This document shows positions 42,819 through 51,664 of a stretch of 64,000 nt of DNA, piece by piece (position 1 is the first letter of the stretch; every line of letters starts with the position of its first letter). The translations under genes and the position numbers were made by a program. The stretch spans positions 1-64,000 of the forward strand of contig CAYNEF010000016.1 in assembly GCA_964396165.1 (NCBI GenBank), in the 5' to 3' direction. The stretch is from CALCZU01 sp964396165. Its GTDB lineage: Bacteria > Bdellovibrionota > FAC87 > UBA2466. Below the pieces are notes generated by a model. That model had not been told where the DNA came from, did not search any database, and saw only the letters and a list, made by a program, of their open reading frames with translations.

Positions 42819-44915
42819 TTAGAATTGAAATTGTAGGCCGGCGCCGATGCTATCTTCTGTCAGCATGATGCCGCCCGCCCATGTCCAATTGGGGGCAAAC
42901 ATCAGCGTCACTTCAAATTCAGACTCCAGTCGCTGGCGAAGTGTGACATCGACATCAGTAAAAATATATTTTGTCCACTGAAACCGCTTTTCTAAATCCA
43001 GGCGAAAATCCGCCTTATGATCAATGAGTAAAGTCGCATGCACGAGCATCGGAAGGATGTATGTCGCTCCAACTACTGCTCTGTGATTATCTTCTACACT
43101 TGTGCCACCCAATACAAGATTGAAAAACTGGCCAAACCATCTTCGATAAAAAAGATCTCCTTCCAGATTCCATGTTTCGTTTTTTCTCACCTCAAAGCGG
43201 CCGTCTATCTCGTCCCAAGTTTTAAATACACTTAATCTTGCCTGACCGTGATTGGTCGCAGCTTCCAGCATGCCTCGATAGTAGATATGATCGTGGTGGT
43301 GCGGATCATCGTGCTGCATATGCGCGACTTCAGGCCTTGGGGTATAGCTTAAATATTTAATCACTCGCGCCATTCCATTTTTCAAATGGTACAAGTTATG
43401 GCAATGAAGCATCCACTCCCCTGGTTCATTGGCGTAAAATTCAATGACTCTAGTCCCATGTGGGGGCACATCTACCGTGTGTTTTAAAGGAGAGTAATCT
43501 CCCTTATCCGTAAGCACGCGAAAAAAATGGCCATGTAAATGCATCGGATGGTGCATCATCGTTTCATTTACGAAAGTAAAACGAACGACATCACCCTCTT
43601 TGATTTCAATAGTGCGATCTTGATGAATCGCCTTGCCGTTGATGTGCCAGATGTAGCGCTCCATGTCTCCGCCAAGTCTTAGTTCTAGGTCATAGCGAGG
43701 TGCATTTTTCGGAAGCAGTGTACTTTTTAATGCCTTTAAATTGTCTACGGTAAGAGTTTCTATTTTTGTTTCGTTCATTGCAGACATGTCGTGCCCTGCA
43801 TGCTCCCCGCTCATCGTGGACATATCGTGCCCTGCATGTTCTCCGCTCATTGCGGACATGTCATGCCCTGCGTGTGCGCCATGATTATGGTGTGCACTAT
43901 GATCCATCGTCGCGTACATATCTGGAAAGGGTTTTAGAGGTGCCAATACATTTTGCCCTTCCCCTATCCAAGCTGATGCAGTGCCTGTTCCATCTTGCGC
44001 CGTAATTTTTAATTCATAATTTTTCTTCTCTGGGACGGTAAAGAGAATGTCATAGGTCTCAGCCATTCCCATTAAAATTTCTTTTGCTTTTACGGGAGTA
44101 ACATCGATTCCGTCCGCAGAAACTACCTGCACTTGCTCGTTCCCTAGTGCCACATGGAAATAAGTCGAGGCGGCAGCATTGATCAGTCGAATGCGGATGC
44201 GATCTCCGGCCTTTGCTTTTACTAATTGAGAATCGGTCTTACCATTAATTAAAAAAGCATCGTAACCGACATCAGAAAAATCCATTCCTCCCATGCGGGT
44301 CCATTCATTGTAGAAGTAATTACCCAGTGCACCTGCTTGCAGGGCGCCAAACCACGAGCGCATCGTACCTTTTTTATACAAATAATAATCCCCGTCTTTT
44401 CTTAAATTTTTTAAAATAGAAAGTGCGTCTTCATCGGACCAATCACTTAAGACAGCAACGGCCTCTTTGTCGTACTTTAGTGTTTTTACTTTCGGCTGAA
44501 TGACAAAAGCGCCGTACACACCTTTTTGTTCCTGCACATTTGTGTGCGAGTGGTACCAATACGTACCGGACTGTCGGATAGGGAATCGAAAAACAAAACT
44601 TTCTCCACTGTGAATCGTAGGCGTCGTCACATATGGTACGCCGTCCATTTCAACGGGTAATAAAATGCCATGCCAGTGAAGGGATAATTCCTGATTGGGG
44701 ATCTGATTGCGTACGGTGATTTCTGCCTCATCGCCTTCGGTAAAATCTAAAGTAGGGGCCGGGATTTGATCATTGATTGCGATTGCAAAGTCTACCGCTT
44801 TTTTCCCACTTAAATTCACCTGTTTTTGTTTTGCAACAAGTTCATAACGGACTATTTTTGCATTTGCTTGCATGCAAATAAAGAGAAGCCAAAACACTAC
44901 AATTATTTTATTCAT
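42819..44915 (-). CDS. CopA-type multicopper oxidase fused to a PcoB-like C-terminal domain
   Basis: 698 residues. Signal peptide (1-19), then three cupredoxin domains with all copper motifs: HWHG and HSHT at the N-terminal end, HPMHLHGHFF and HCHNLYHLKNGM near residue 505. Between domains a Met/His-rich tract (three 12-residue repeats with HAGHDMSAMS) may bind Cu(I), as in PcoA/CopA oxidases. Beyond the last copper motif an extra 175 residues start after a His-rich linker (HHHDHIYYRG) and show alternating aromatic strands (LRQRLESEFEVTLMFAPNW) ending GAGLQFQF; this resembles the outer-membrane protein PcoB/CopB. That fusion would tether oxidase to barrel. It overlaps the ATPase gene by four bases. 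Confidence 0.87.
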   Translation of the reverse strand: MNKIIVVFWLLFICMQANAKIVRYELVAKQKQVNLSGKKAVDFAIAINDQIPAPTLDFTEGDEAEITVRNQIPNQELSLHWHGILLPVEMDGVPYVTTPTIHSGESFVFRFPIRQSGTYWYHSHTNVQEQKGVYGAFVIQPKVKTLKYDKEAVAVLSDWSDEDALSILKNLRKDGDYYLYKKGTMRSWFGALQAGALGNYFYNEWTRMGGMDFSDVGYDAFLINGKTDSQLVKAKAGDRIRIRLINAAASTYFHVALGNEQVQVVSADGIDVTPVKAKEILMGMAETYDILFTVPEKKNYELKITAQDGTGTASAWIGEGQNVLAPLKPFPDMYATMDHSAHHNHGAHAGHDMSAMSGEHAGHDMSTMSGEHAGHDMSAMNETKIETLTVDNLKALKSTLLPKNAPRYDLELRLGGDMERYIWHINGKAIHQDRTIEIKEGDVVRFTFVNETMMHHPMHLHGHFFRVLTDKGDYSPLKHTVDVPPHGTRVIEFYANEPGEWMLHCHNLYHLKNGMARVIKYLSYTPRPEVAHMQHDDPHHHDHIYYRGMLEAATNHGQARLSVFKTWDEIDGRFEVRKNETWNLEGDLFYRRWFGQFFNLVLGGTSVEDNHRAVVGATYILPMLVHATLLIDHKADFRLDLEKRFQWTKYIFTDVDVTLRQRLESEFEVTLMFAPNWTWAGGIMLTEDSIGAGLQFQF
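43779..43882 (-). repeat. Three tandem 36-bp Met/His copper-binding repeats
   Basis: Within the multicopper oxidase gene, a 12-codon unit (HAGHDMSAMSGE) occurs three times in a row with a few base changes between copies. Such MxxH/HxxM clusters are typical copper ligands. Recent duplication is indicated by the near identity of the copies. Confidence 0.8.
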
Positions 44916-47212
44916 AATTTTACTTTCCTTAATCTCAATGCATTTCCGATAACCGAAACAGAACTTAAACTCATTGCGGCACTAGCAATCATAGGGCTCA
45001 AGAGAATGCCAAAGAACGGAAATAAAATTCCGGCAGCAATCGGTACACCCAATAAATTGTAGAAAAATGCAAAAAACAAATTTTGGCGAATATTTCGTAT
45101 TGTAAACTGGCTGAGCTTACGTGCGCGAACAATCCCGCGCAAGTCCCCCTTGACCAAAGTAATACCCGCACTTTGAATGGCAACGTCCGTTCCTGTTCCC
45201 ATGGCGATTCCCACGTGGGCTTCTGCGAGTGCCGGCGCGTCGTTTACCCCATCACCAGCCATCGCAACTTTATTCCCTTGTGCTTTGAGTTCTCGAATGA
45301 CTTCTAATTTTCGCTGAGGCAATACTCCTGCCTCATGTTCTTGAATTCCCAGTTTTTCTGCTACGTATTTGGCAGTGCCAGGGTGATCCCCTGTCAGCAT
45401 GACAAGCCTTAAGCCAGAGTCAGTTAACAATCGAATGGCTTCGCTGCTGGACTCTTTGATCGGATCCATAACACCCAAAAGCCCCGCGGCCTTTCCGTCT
45501 ATCCCAAGAAAAAGAACTGTTTGCCCCTGACTTCTTAAGACTTCTGCTTTTTCGACAAGCAATGCTGTATCAATTAAGTCTCGTTCAAAAAGTTTCTGGT
45601 TTCCTAGAATAACTTTTTTGCCAGTCCATTTTCCTATAACGCCTTCTCCGGTAACAGATTGAAAATCTGAAATCACTCCCAAAGAAATGCCAAATTCTTT
45701 TGTGCCCTCAAGTACGGCATGCGCTAAAGGGTGTTCGCTATTTTTTTCAAGCGCTGATGCGACTTCCAAAATTTCGTTCTTACTAAAGCCAGAAAAAGCT
45801 TCGACGGTTATAAGCTTGGGTTTTCCTTCTGTCAGCGTTCCTGTTTTATCTAAGATAAGTATATTCACTTTTTCCAAAGTCTCTAAAGCTTCTGCATTTC
45901 GAAAAAGAACGCCATTCTCCGCTCCCTTTCCTGTTGCCACCATGATGGACATGGGAGTGGCAAGGCCTAAAGCACATGGGCAAGCGATAATCAAAACAGC
46001 TACTGCGTTCACAAGTGCATACGTATAAGCCGGCTCTGGTCCCCAAACCGCCCAGACGATCGCTGTGAGTACTGCAACGATAATCACTGCAGGTACAAAA
46101 TACGCTGCGGCTAGATCGGCGAGTCTTTGTATGGGAGCACGGCTGCGTTGCGCCTCTCCGACCATTTTTACTATTTGTGCAAGTACCGTATCACTCCCGA
46201 TTTTTTTTGCCTGCATTACGAAACTACCGGTTTGGTTGGTTGTGCCCGCAGTTACTTTTTCTCCCGATTGTTTTTGTACGGGAATACTTTCGCCTGTAAT
46301 CATGGATTCATCGACAGAGCTTTTTCCCTCAAGAACGATCCCATCTACCGGTATTTGCTCTCCGGGTCTTACTCTGAGTTTGTCTTCTACTTGCACGCTT
46401 TCGATTAAAACATCTTCTTCGCTATTTCCGACGATGCGTCTTGCCGTCTTAGGTGCTAGTTTTAAAAGCGCTTTGATTGCGGAACTTGTTTGACCTCTCG
46501 CTTTTAGCTCCAGTACTTGTCCAAAAATAACAAGTGTAATGATGACTGCTGCGGCTTCAAAATACACTCCTACTTGTCCCGAATGGTTTAGAAATTGAGA
46601 AGGGAAAATCCCCGGAAACAGTGTCGCTACTACACTGTACGCGTAGGCAACTCCTGTTCCCAAGGCTATCAAAGTAAACATATTCAGGTTTTTATTTTTA
46701 ACCGAGTCAAAACCTCTTACGAAAAACGGAAGCCCACCCCAAAGCACAACGGGGCTTGCCAAAGCAAGCTGCACATAATTCATTACAGGGCCTTCTACTA
46801 ACATACCGTTTTTGAGAAACATCTCACTCATTGCGAGCAGTAAAAGCGGAAGACTTAAAAAAGTACTCGCTTTTAATCTTCGCACCATGTCGATGAGCTC
46901 ATGATTGGGGGCTTCCTCCAAAGAAACTTCGGTCGGCTCAAGTGCCATGCCACACTTGGGGCAACTGCCCGGTCCTTTTTGTTTTATCTCCGGGTGCATG
47001 GGACAAGTATATAAGGCGTCTACTGCGTTAGCTTGTTTCGGTGGTGGTGGCTTTGTTTCTACAAAAGAAGATGGATCGCTTTGAAATTTATTCTTGCAAT
47101 GGTCACTGCAAAAATAATAGTCCACTCCTTGATACGAAATTTTGCGCGGGGAATTTAATTCCACTTTCATGCCGCATATAGGATCTATGGCAAACGCTTT
47201 ATCTGAATTCAT
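44912..47212 (-). CDS. copA: Copper-exporting P1B-type ATPase with N-terminal YHS domain
   Basis: 766 residues. Order: a YHS domain (about 8-52, CSDHCK), a heavy-metal-binding CxxxxP segment (TCPMHPEI…CPKCGMALEP, about 69-92) in place of the usual HMA domain, transmembrane helices, a TGE-containing actuator domain (MITGESIPV), the CPC ion-binding motif (IACPCALGLATP, about 409), phosphorylation Asp in DKTGTLTEGKP (about 453), the SEHPLA motif (about 490) and GDGVNDAPAL (about 651). It exports Cu(I) from the cytosol. The stop overlaps the multicopper oxidase ATG, giving a two-gene copper-resistance operon. Confidence 0.94.
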   Translation of the reverse strand: MNSDKAFAIDPICGMKVELNSPRKISYQGVDYYFCSDHCKNKFQSDPSSFVETKPPPPKQANAVDALYTCPMHPEIKQKGPGSCPKCGMALEPTEVSLEEAPNHELIDMVRRLKASTFLSLPLLLLAMSEMFLKNGMLVEGPVMNYVQLALASPVVLWGGLPFFVRGFDSVKNKNLNMFTLIALGTGVAYAYSVVATLFPGIFPSQFLNHSGQVGVYFEAAAVIITLVIFGQVLELKARGQTSSAIKALLKLAPKTARRIVGNSEEDVLIESVQVEDKLRVRPGEQIPVDGIVLEGKSSVDESMITGESIPVQKQSGEKVTAGTTNQTGSFVMQAKKIGSDTVLAQIVKMVGEAQRSRAPIQRLADLAAAYFVPAVIIVAVLTAIVWAVWGPEPAYTYALVNAVAVLIIACPCALGLATPMSIMVATGKGAENGVLFRNAEALETLEKVNILILDKTGTLTEGKPKLITVEAFSGFSKNEILEVASALEKNSEHPLAHAVLEGTKEFGISLGVISDFQSVTGEGVIGKWTGKKVILGNQKLFERDLIDTALLVEKAEVLRSQGQTVLFLGIDGKAAGLLGVMDPIKESSSEAIRLLTDSGLRLVMLTGDHPGTAKYVAEKLGIQEHEAGVLPQRKLEVIRELKAQGNKVAMAGDGVNDAPALAEAHVGIAMGTGTDVAIQSAGITLVKGDLRGIVRARKLSQFTIRNIRQNLFFAFFYNLLGVPIAAGILFPFFGILLSPMIASAAMSLSSVSVIGNALRLRKVKL

Positions 47213-47236
47213 TTATTTCGCTCCACAGCCGTTGAT

Positions 47237-47257
47237 AAGCCTCCACTTTAGAGGTTA
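47237..47257 (-). promoter_or_regulatory. Possible MerR/CueR-type dyad before copA
   Basis: On the minus strand TAACCTC and GAGGCTT flank a 7-base spacer 24 bases before the copA start, a layout like the ACCTT…AAGGT dyads of copper-responsive MerR proteins. Matches are imperfect (5 of 7) and no consensus -35/-10 with 19-base spacing is convincing. No cueR or copY gene is in the window. Confidence 0.25.
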
Positions 47258-47346
47258 CTTACACATTAACGCTATGGAGCTAAAGTATGAAGCGATATTT
47301 CAAAATTACTGCTGTGATTGCTACTATAATCACATTCTAATCCTAG

Positions 47347-48282
47347 TTAATTCTTCATCCATTCGGGATCGTTTTGTAGCAAGTGAAGCCTAAATTTTTC
47401 TTTTTTCTCTTCGTGCGATAATCCGGTCACTCTTGCGACTCTGTCTAAAAGACCAAACGCATCGACGACTGGACCAATGGCGCTTGTGACACCATCCCCG
47501 CCAATGCCGGCAATACCGATACCGTAGCTTTTTTGGCCTTTGCGGTAAAAATATAATTTGCCGCCTGATACCATTTGTTTTCGTGTGCTTGATTGAGAAG
47601 AACTTCCCAGTAAAAGCGGCATACCTATTTCCCATTCTAAAAGCATGGCAACTTTCAAGGGAGTCTTTCCGATGGGAAATGGTAGGGTATGAGAAAATAT
47701 GCGTCTAAAAAATTTTTTCGTCCATACTGTCAGATAATTTGAATTACCCGAGATACGACTTTTTTCTTTTTGGTAATTTCCTTTTTCATCAAAGTAGAGT
47801 GTCGCTTGAACTCTTCCTTGAATATCGTTTTCAATAAACTCTCTGGGAAAAGTAAGCGCCTCATCGATATACTCGTGAAAATGACTTAATATGCCCGTGT
47901 ACTTTAGGGACTCTAGGGGAACGGCCCATCTGCCTCCTCTACCGTCGGACATCCCCTCGGGAGTTCCCAATTCCACAGCTTTAGGGTTCCCTCCTAAATC
48001 AAGCGTGGCATTGGGATCTACCCGAAAGGCGCCCATGCGGACCCCTCCGCTTCCGGAGAGAGTCAGAGCAGATTGGGATTTTCGATTACTAAAAGAATCA
48101 CCTCTCTTTCGATGAGAACCTTGTGGAGCAACCACGCGTTCCACTTCATAAATGCGAGAGAGGTTTTGAGTGGCTAGATGCCCTTCCTTGCTCAAACAAA
48201 ACAAAGCGGCATGCAGACTGACAGAGAGAACAAGAAAAACTGCACCTTGATTCTTCCGCCACCTTAACCACCCGAACCTCAT
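47347..48282 (-). CDS. TonB-like energy-transducer protein
   Basis: 311 residues: a short cytosolic start with a basic cluster, one transmembrane helix (GAVFLVLSVSLHAALFCLS), a long flexible stretch, then a TonB C-terminal-like fold (about 140-220) with FPREFIENDIQGRVQATLYFD, matching the yP…a…gi.G.v.v.f.id pattern. An extra C-terminal third (about 225-311) with Gly-rich segments is not part of usual TonB. No ExbB/ExbD or TonB-dependent receptor gene is adjacent, so the partner is unknown. Confidence 0.7.
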   Translation of the reverse strand: MRFGWLRWRKNQGAVFLVLSVSLHAALFCLSKEGHLATQNLSRIYEVERVVAPQGSHRKRGDSFSNRKSQSALTLSGSGGVRMGAFRVDPNATLDLGGNPKAVELGTPEGMSDGRGGRWAVPLESLKYTGILSHFHEYIDEALTFPREFIENDIQGRVQATLYFDEKGNYQKEKSRISGNSNYLTVWTKKFFRRIFSHTLPFPIGKTPLKVAMLLEWEIGMPLLLGSSSQSSTRKQMVSGGKLYFYRKGQKSYGIGIAGIGGDGVTSAIGPVVDAFGLLDRVARVTGLSHEEKKEKFRLHLLQNDPEWMKN

Positions 48283-48335
48283 CTACTACTAAAGACGGGG
48301 GAACTCTAAAAAAAGTGACGAAAAGAAGTCTTAAG

Positions 48336-48887
48336 TTATTTTGCGGTTTCGGTGAGATTTTTTAAGTTGGATAGTCCTTGGTCAAAAATAGGACCAATCA
48401 TTTTTTCCTGGCTCATAAAAAAGCAAACGACTCTGCAGAGAAAAGTATTTTGTCCCGTAACGCTCCATGTGACAACGCTCTTGCCCTCTTTAGGCTCAAT
48501 GGAAATGACGGCAGTTTGTTCCATCGTGAAGGGCTTTACGAAAACTAATTTTGTCGTAACCGATTTACTCGGAACACTTTCGATAATAGTGGCACTGCCT
48601 GTACCAAGTTTTTCACCGTCTACCCAGCTTGTGACAGAGCCGACACCTTCTGCGCTTCCGGAATAAGTCATTTTGGCTTTGGGATCTAGTTTTGACCACG
48701 GGCTCCAGGCCTCGAATAGTTTTGCATTATTTAAGTAGGGGAATATTTTTTCAGCTGGTGCGTCGATACTGATCTCACGCGATAACTTGTAGTTGGGATC
48801 TTGAAACGCGATGTAGCCCATAAAAACGGCAATCCCGATGACCAGTACAATCAGTGCTTTTGTGATGTAGCTAATGCTTCCGCCCAT
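48336..48887 (-). CDS. SRPBCC-fold (polyketide cyclase/START-like) membrane-anchored protein
   Basis: 183 residues from ATG 48887, chosen for the AGGGGA site 8 bases upstream; an ATG 19 codons earlier gives a basic extension with no site. One N-terminal transmembrane helix (ALIVLVIGIAVFMGYIAF), then an SRPBCC domain (about 33-180) with REISIDAPAEKIFPYLNN, FEAWSPWSKLDP and the closing VTWSVTG…FFMSQEKMIGPIFDQGLSNLK, as in many bacterial 'SRPBCC family' proteins of unknown ligand. Confidence 0.88.
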   Translation of the reverse strand: MGGSISYITKALIVLVIGIAVFMGYIAFQDPNYKLSREISIDAPAEKIFPYLNNAKLFEAWSPWSKLDPKAKMTYSGSAEGVGSVTSWVDGEKLGTGSATIIESVPSKSVTTKLVFVKPFTMEQTAVISIEPKEGKSVVTWSVTGQNTFLCRVVCFFMSQEKMIGPIFDQGLSNLKNLTETAK

Positions 48888-48994
48888 GACGTATTCCCCT
48901 TTTTTTGATTTAACAGTCCTCCTATTGTACCCTTTCACGTGCAAATTTAAACCGTGAGTGCTACCTTTTTAGGTAACTACCTGGGGGAATGGTT

Positions 48995-49528
48995 ATGAAC
49001 TGTCCGTGTGGATTAGATAAATCGTATGAAAAATGCTGTGGGCCATTTATCGAAGGCAAAGCTCTTCCAGAGACTGCTGAACAGCTAATGCGTTCTCGCT
49101 ACACTGCGTATACAAAAGTAAAAATTGATTACATTAAAGATACGCTCGCACCCGAATCCAGAAAAGGTTTTGATCTTGCGGGCACTCGCGAGTGGGCAGA
49201 GAAAGCAAAATGGAAAGGCTTAAAAATTGTCGCTACAGAAAAAGGCGGCCCCTCTGATGACACCGGCATGGTGGAATTTACCGCCACCTTCGAGCAAAAT
49301 GGTGAAGGCCTTGATCACCACGAAGTTTCCCAATTTAGAAAAACAGAAGAAGGCCAATGGCTCTTTGTAGACGGCGAAGCGCACACGCATAAAGAAGGGA
49401 AAGCGCACCACCACGAAGAGACGGCAAAACCTGTGACGATGGTTCGTGATCAACCTAAAATCGGCAGAAATGATCCCTGCAGTTGCGGCAGTGGCAAAAA
49501 ATACAAAAAGTGCTGCGCGGCTAATTAA
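48995..49528 (+). CDS. YchJ-like SEC-C motif protein
   Basis: 177 residues from ATG 48995, with GGGGGA six bases upstream. Two SEC-C zinc motifs, CPCGLDKSYEKCCGPF at the start and DPCSCGSGKKYKKCC at the end, enclose the NTF2-like YchJ domain (LMRSRYTAYTKVKIDYIKDT). A His-rich stretch (HTHKEGKAHHHEE) sits before the last motif. YchJ proteins are small cytosolic proteins whose role is not settled. Confidence 0.9.
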   Translation: MNCPCGLDKSYEKCCGPFIEGKALPETAEQLMRSRYTAYTKVKIDYIKDTLAPESRKGFDLAGTREWAEKAKWKGLKIVATEKGGPSDDTGMVEFTATFEQNGEGLDHHEVSQFRKTEEGQWLFVDGEAHTHKEGKAHHHEETAKPVTMVRDQPKIGRNDPCSCGSGKKYKKCCAAN

Positions 49529-49556
49529 ATAAAATTTTACGTCTGAGTTTAAAAAT

Positions 49557-49590
49557 AAAAAGAGCCTGTCGATTTTTCGACAGGCTCTTT
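49557..49590. terminator. Bidirectional intrinsic terminator
   Basis: AAAAAGAGCCTGTCGA and TCGACAGGCTCTTT form a stem of about 13 pairs with a T-rich loop, flanked by A-tract on the left and T-rich sequence on the right. It sits between the convergent YchJ-like gene and the lipoprotein gene at 49618, so it can end both. Confidence 0.85.
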
Positions 49591-49617
49591 GTCTTATTTA
49601 AAATAGTTTAGTTGAAT

Positions 49618-50655
49618 TTAAGGTGTTAAATCATCTACAGCGCTGATGCCAGAGAAACTTAATTGGCTTGTGATTGTAGAATTCACACTGACGGCTTGTG
49701 CTGCTGTGATGAGATTGATTTTGGAATTAAAAGACGCCGTAGTTAAACCCGTACAAGCTGCTGCAGTGTTCGAGGGGCTTGTGGCACTATAGCAATTCGT
49801 ATTGGTGAAACTGAGAGAGCCATTGCATGCTCCTGCAGTTGTTGTCTGCCCTGCCGTACCATCCACCAAAATTTCTGTCCCGTCGGAGATTAACCGAGTG
49901 CCGCAAGAAAGAGCGCCACTAGAACTTGTGGTACCAGCTCCACTTTCATTTGTTGAAGCATAAGTGAGTTGGTAGTTTTTTGTTGTCGCTGCAGAATCAG
50001 GAGCGTCCGAAAGTAAACGCATCACCTTTGTGCGAGAAGTGCTCGTAGAAAAAGATTCTAGATAAAGCAAATCCACTTGCTTGGTTGTTTTTTGAACATC
50101 TGCGAAATAGCCAAACTTGTCTACGCCATTGGATTGAATCAAAAGTAGCGCGATATAAAAATGATCGCCCGATTCGCCCCACGCAATTCCTGATCCTGCG
50201 CCAGAGGCGTCGCCAGCGGATTGGTTAAAGAGATCTTTACACTGAATTTTTAAGGTCATGGTTTGAGAAACCGGCGCTCCTACTGTGATTGTCCAATCAG
50301 TTGCAGTAGCTGTTGTGCAATCGGGAGCTTTTGTGAATCTGGTATTTATTTCATCGTAGCGGGTTTTTAAATCTACTAGGGCTGCACCCATCACACCTTT
50401 ACCCGAGGTGCCAGAAATTCCCGGAACGGTATTTTGAAAAAATTCCAACAAAATGCTCTGTGCTGTTGCGGCTCTTGCAGCCTCATGCGGATTTAAAATA
50501 ATTGCAGTGGGTGCAAGGCCCGCTGGCATCGAGTCTTCCACGTAAGTTTTCACATCTGGAATGATAGTGACACTGGAAGAAGTGGATTTTGAGCAATGAG
50601 CCAAAGCAAATACAAGTACACTGAGTATTAAAGAAACACGGCAGATATTTTTCAT
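49618..50655 (-). CDS. Putative lipoprotein, unknown function
   Basis: 345 residues with a signal peptide and lipobox (LAHC, Cys21) followed by a Ser-rich tether. The mature part (about 40-345) is rich in Thr, Ser and Ala and has two pairs of Cys in its C-terminal third (SCGTRLISDG and NCYSATSPSNTAAACTG). No family recognised. It resembles in composition the lipoprotein at 310-1941 but shows no obvious alignment. Confidence 0.8.
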   Translation of the reverse strand: MKNICRVSLILSVLVFALAHCSKSTSSSVTIIPDVKTYVEDSMPAGLAPTAIILNPHEAARAATAQSILLEFFQNTVPGISGTSGKGVMGAALVDLKTRYDEINTRFTKAPDCTTATATDWTITVGAPVSQTMTLKIQCKDLFNQSAGDASGAGSGIAWGESGDHFYIALLLIQSNGVDKFGYFADVQKTTKQVDLLYLESFSTSTSRTKVMRLLSDAPDSAATTKNYQLTYASTNESGAGTTSSSGALSCGTRLISDGTEILVDGTAGQTTTAGACNGSLSFTNTNCYSATSPSNTAAACTGLTTASFNSKINLITAAQAVSVNSTITSQLSFSGISAVDDLTP

Positions 50656-50790
50656 GATGGTTCCAAGGTTAGTGAGGTTGAATATTTATTTTAATATACA
50701 TGACACTTTTTATCTAATTCCCCTTTTACTCCAGTAGAAACCAAGTCTATCCTTGACACTACGCACCGTATTTGCGATGAGTATCGCCCT

Positions 50791-51140
50791 ATGATCACGA
50801 CTGCAATCGCCTATAAAATTTTGAATCAGCTGCAAAACATCACGATTAAAGAGCACTTTGGCAGCGACGCTTTTTGCGCCAATAACCGCATGTTTGCGAC
50901 TGTCTGGAAGGACAAAAAAGAAGTGAATGTGCGTCTGCGCCCTTATGAGCAGCGAAAGTTCCTCATGATTGATGGCGAAGGGTTTGTGGCTATTAATAAT
51001 GCCTGGGGCAAGCAAGGGTGGACCAAGATACAGCTTGAGTTTGTGGAAGAAGCAGACTTCACAGCGGCAATTTTATCAGCCTACGATCAGTCAAAAGTGC
51101 CTTCTAAAAAAGTAAAGCGCATCAAGCTTAGAAAAAAGAA
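50791..51140 (+). CDS. YjbR/MmcQ-like protein, 3' end lost in a scaffold gap
   Basis: The readable 116 residues follow the YjbR fold: a first helix (IAYKILNQLQNI), the FGSDAFCANNRMFATVWKDKKEVNVRLRPYE strand set and a WGKQGWTKIQL segment, as in MmcQ/YjbR DNA-binding-like proteins. The C-terminal stretch turns strongly basic (KKVKRIKLRKK) as it enters the gap. The stop is not visible. Confidence 0.65.
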
Positions 51141-51240
51141 NNNNNNNNNNNNNNNNNNNNNNNNNNNNNNNNNNNNNNNNNNNNNNNNNNNNNNNNNNNN
51201 NNNNNNNNNNNNNNNNNNNNNNNNNNNNNNNNNNNNNNNN
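51141..51240. other. Scaffold gap (100 N)
   Basis: Exactly 100 N, cutting the YjbR-like gene. Confidence 0.98.
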
Positions 51241-51242
51241 TC

Positions 51243-51271
51243 TTGACTTTCACCTTGCGTAGTGTCATTAT
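51243..51271 (+). promoter_or_regulatory. Sigma70-type promoter for the small gene at 51294
   Basis: TTGACT at 51243-51248 and CATTAT at 51266-51271 are separated by 17 bases. A start about 7 bases further on would leave a short leader with AGGTG just before the ATG at 51294. It may drive the following small gene, the small lipoprotein and the TIGR02147 cluster. Confidence 0.5.
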
Positions 51272-51293
51272 GAACTTGTAGGCAGGTGAACAA

Positions 51294-51518
51294 ATGGAAA
51301 GTTTAAAAGAAAACATCACGGTCTTGGGAACAACGAGAAGTGGCAAATACATTCACAAAGACCCCAAGCAAAACGAAGGCTTCAAAAAACAAGATCACAT
51401 GGATGCTTACCGCGCCCATGCAAAATTCTTGATGCACAACCAACTTGCACACACATCGTTAGAATCACACCTACAAGCCATGAACGAACATTATTTAAGA
51501 GCAGTAAACGCTCAATAA
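51294..51518 (+). CDS. Small hypothetical protein
   Basis: 74 residues, no signal peptide, charged, with several His (MDAYRAHAKFLMHNQLAHTS) in a likely helix. AGGTG lies 6-7 bases before the ATG and a promoter-like pair precedes it. It ends 11 bases before the small lipoprotein gene, so both are probably in one transcript. No family recognised. Confidence 0.6.
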   Translation: MESLKENITVLGTTRSGKYIHKDPKQNEGFKKQDHMDAYRAHAKFLMHNQLAHTSLESHLQAMNEHYLRAVNAQ

Positions 51519-51529
51519 AAGGAGTACGT

Positions 51530-51658
51530 ATGAGAAAACAAATTATTTTTTACTGTGTCGCCACTTACTTTATCGCGTTTGTCTTGTCGATGTCGTCTTG
51601 CATGCAAGTCAAACCACAACAAAAGGCATTGGCACTAACAAAAATTATCGTGCGCTAA
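51530..51658 (+). CDS. Small lipoprotein (42 aa)
   Basis: A short gene starting at ATG 51530 with GGAG five bases upstream. The 42-residue product is nearly all signal peptide with a lipobox (SMSSC, Cys24), leaving about 18 mature residues (from CMQVKPQQ) to the stop at 51658. It lies 6 bases before the TIGR02147 gene, which makes an entericidin-like or leader-type lipoprotein possible; function unknown. Confidence 0.65.
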   Translation: MRKQIIFYCVATYFIAFVLSMSSCMQVKPQQKALALTKIIVR

Positions 51659-51664
51659 AATTTT

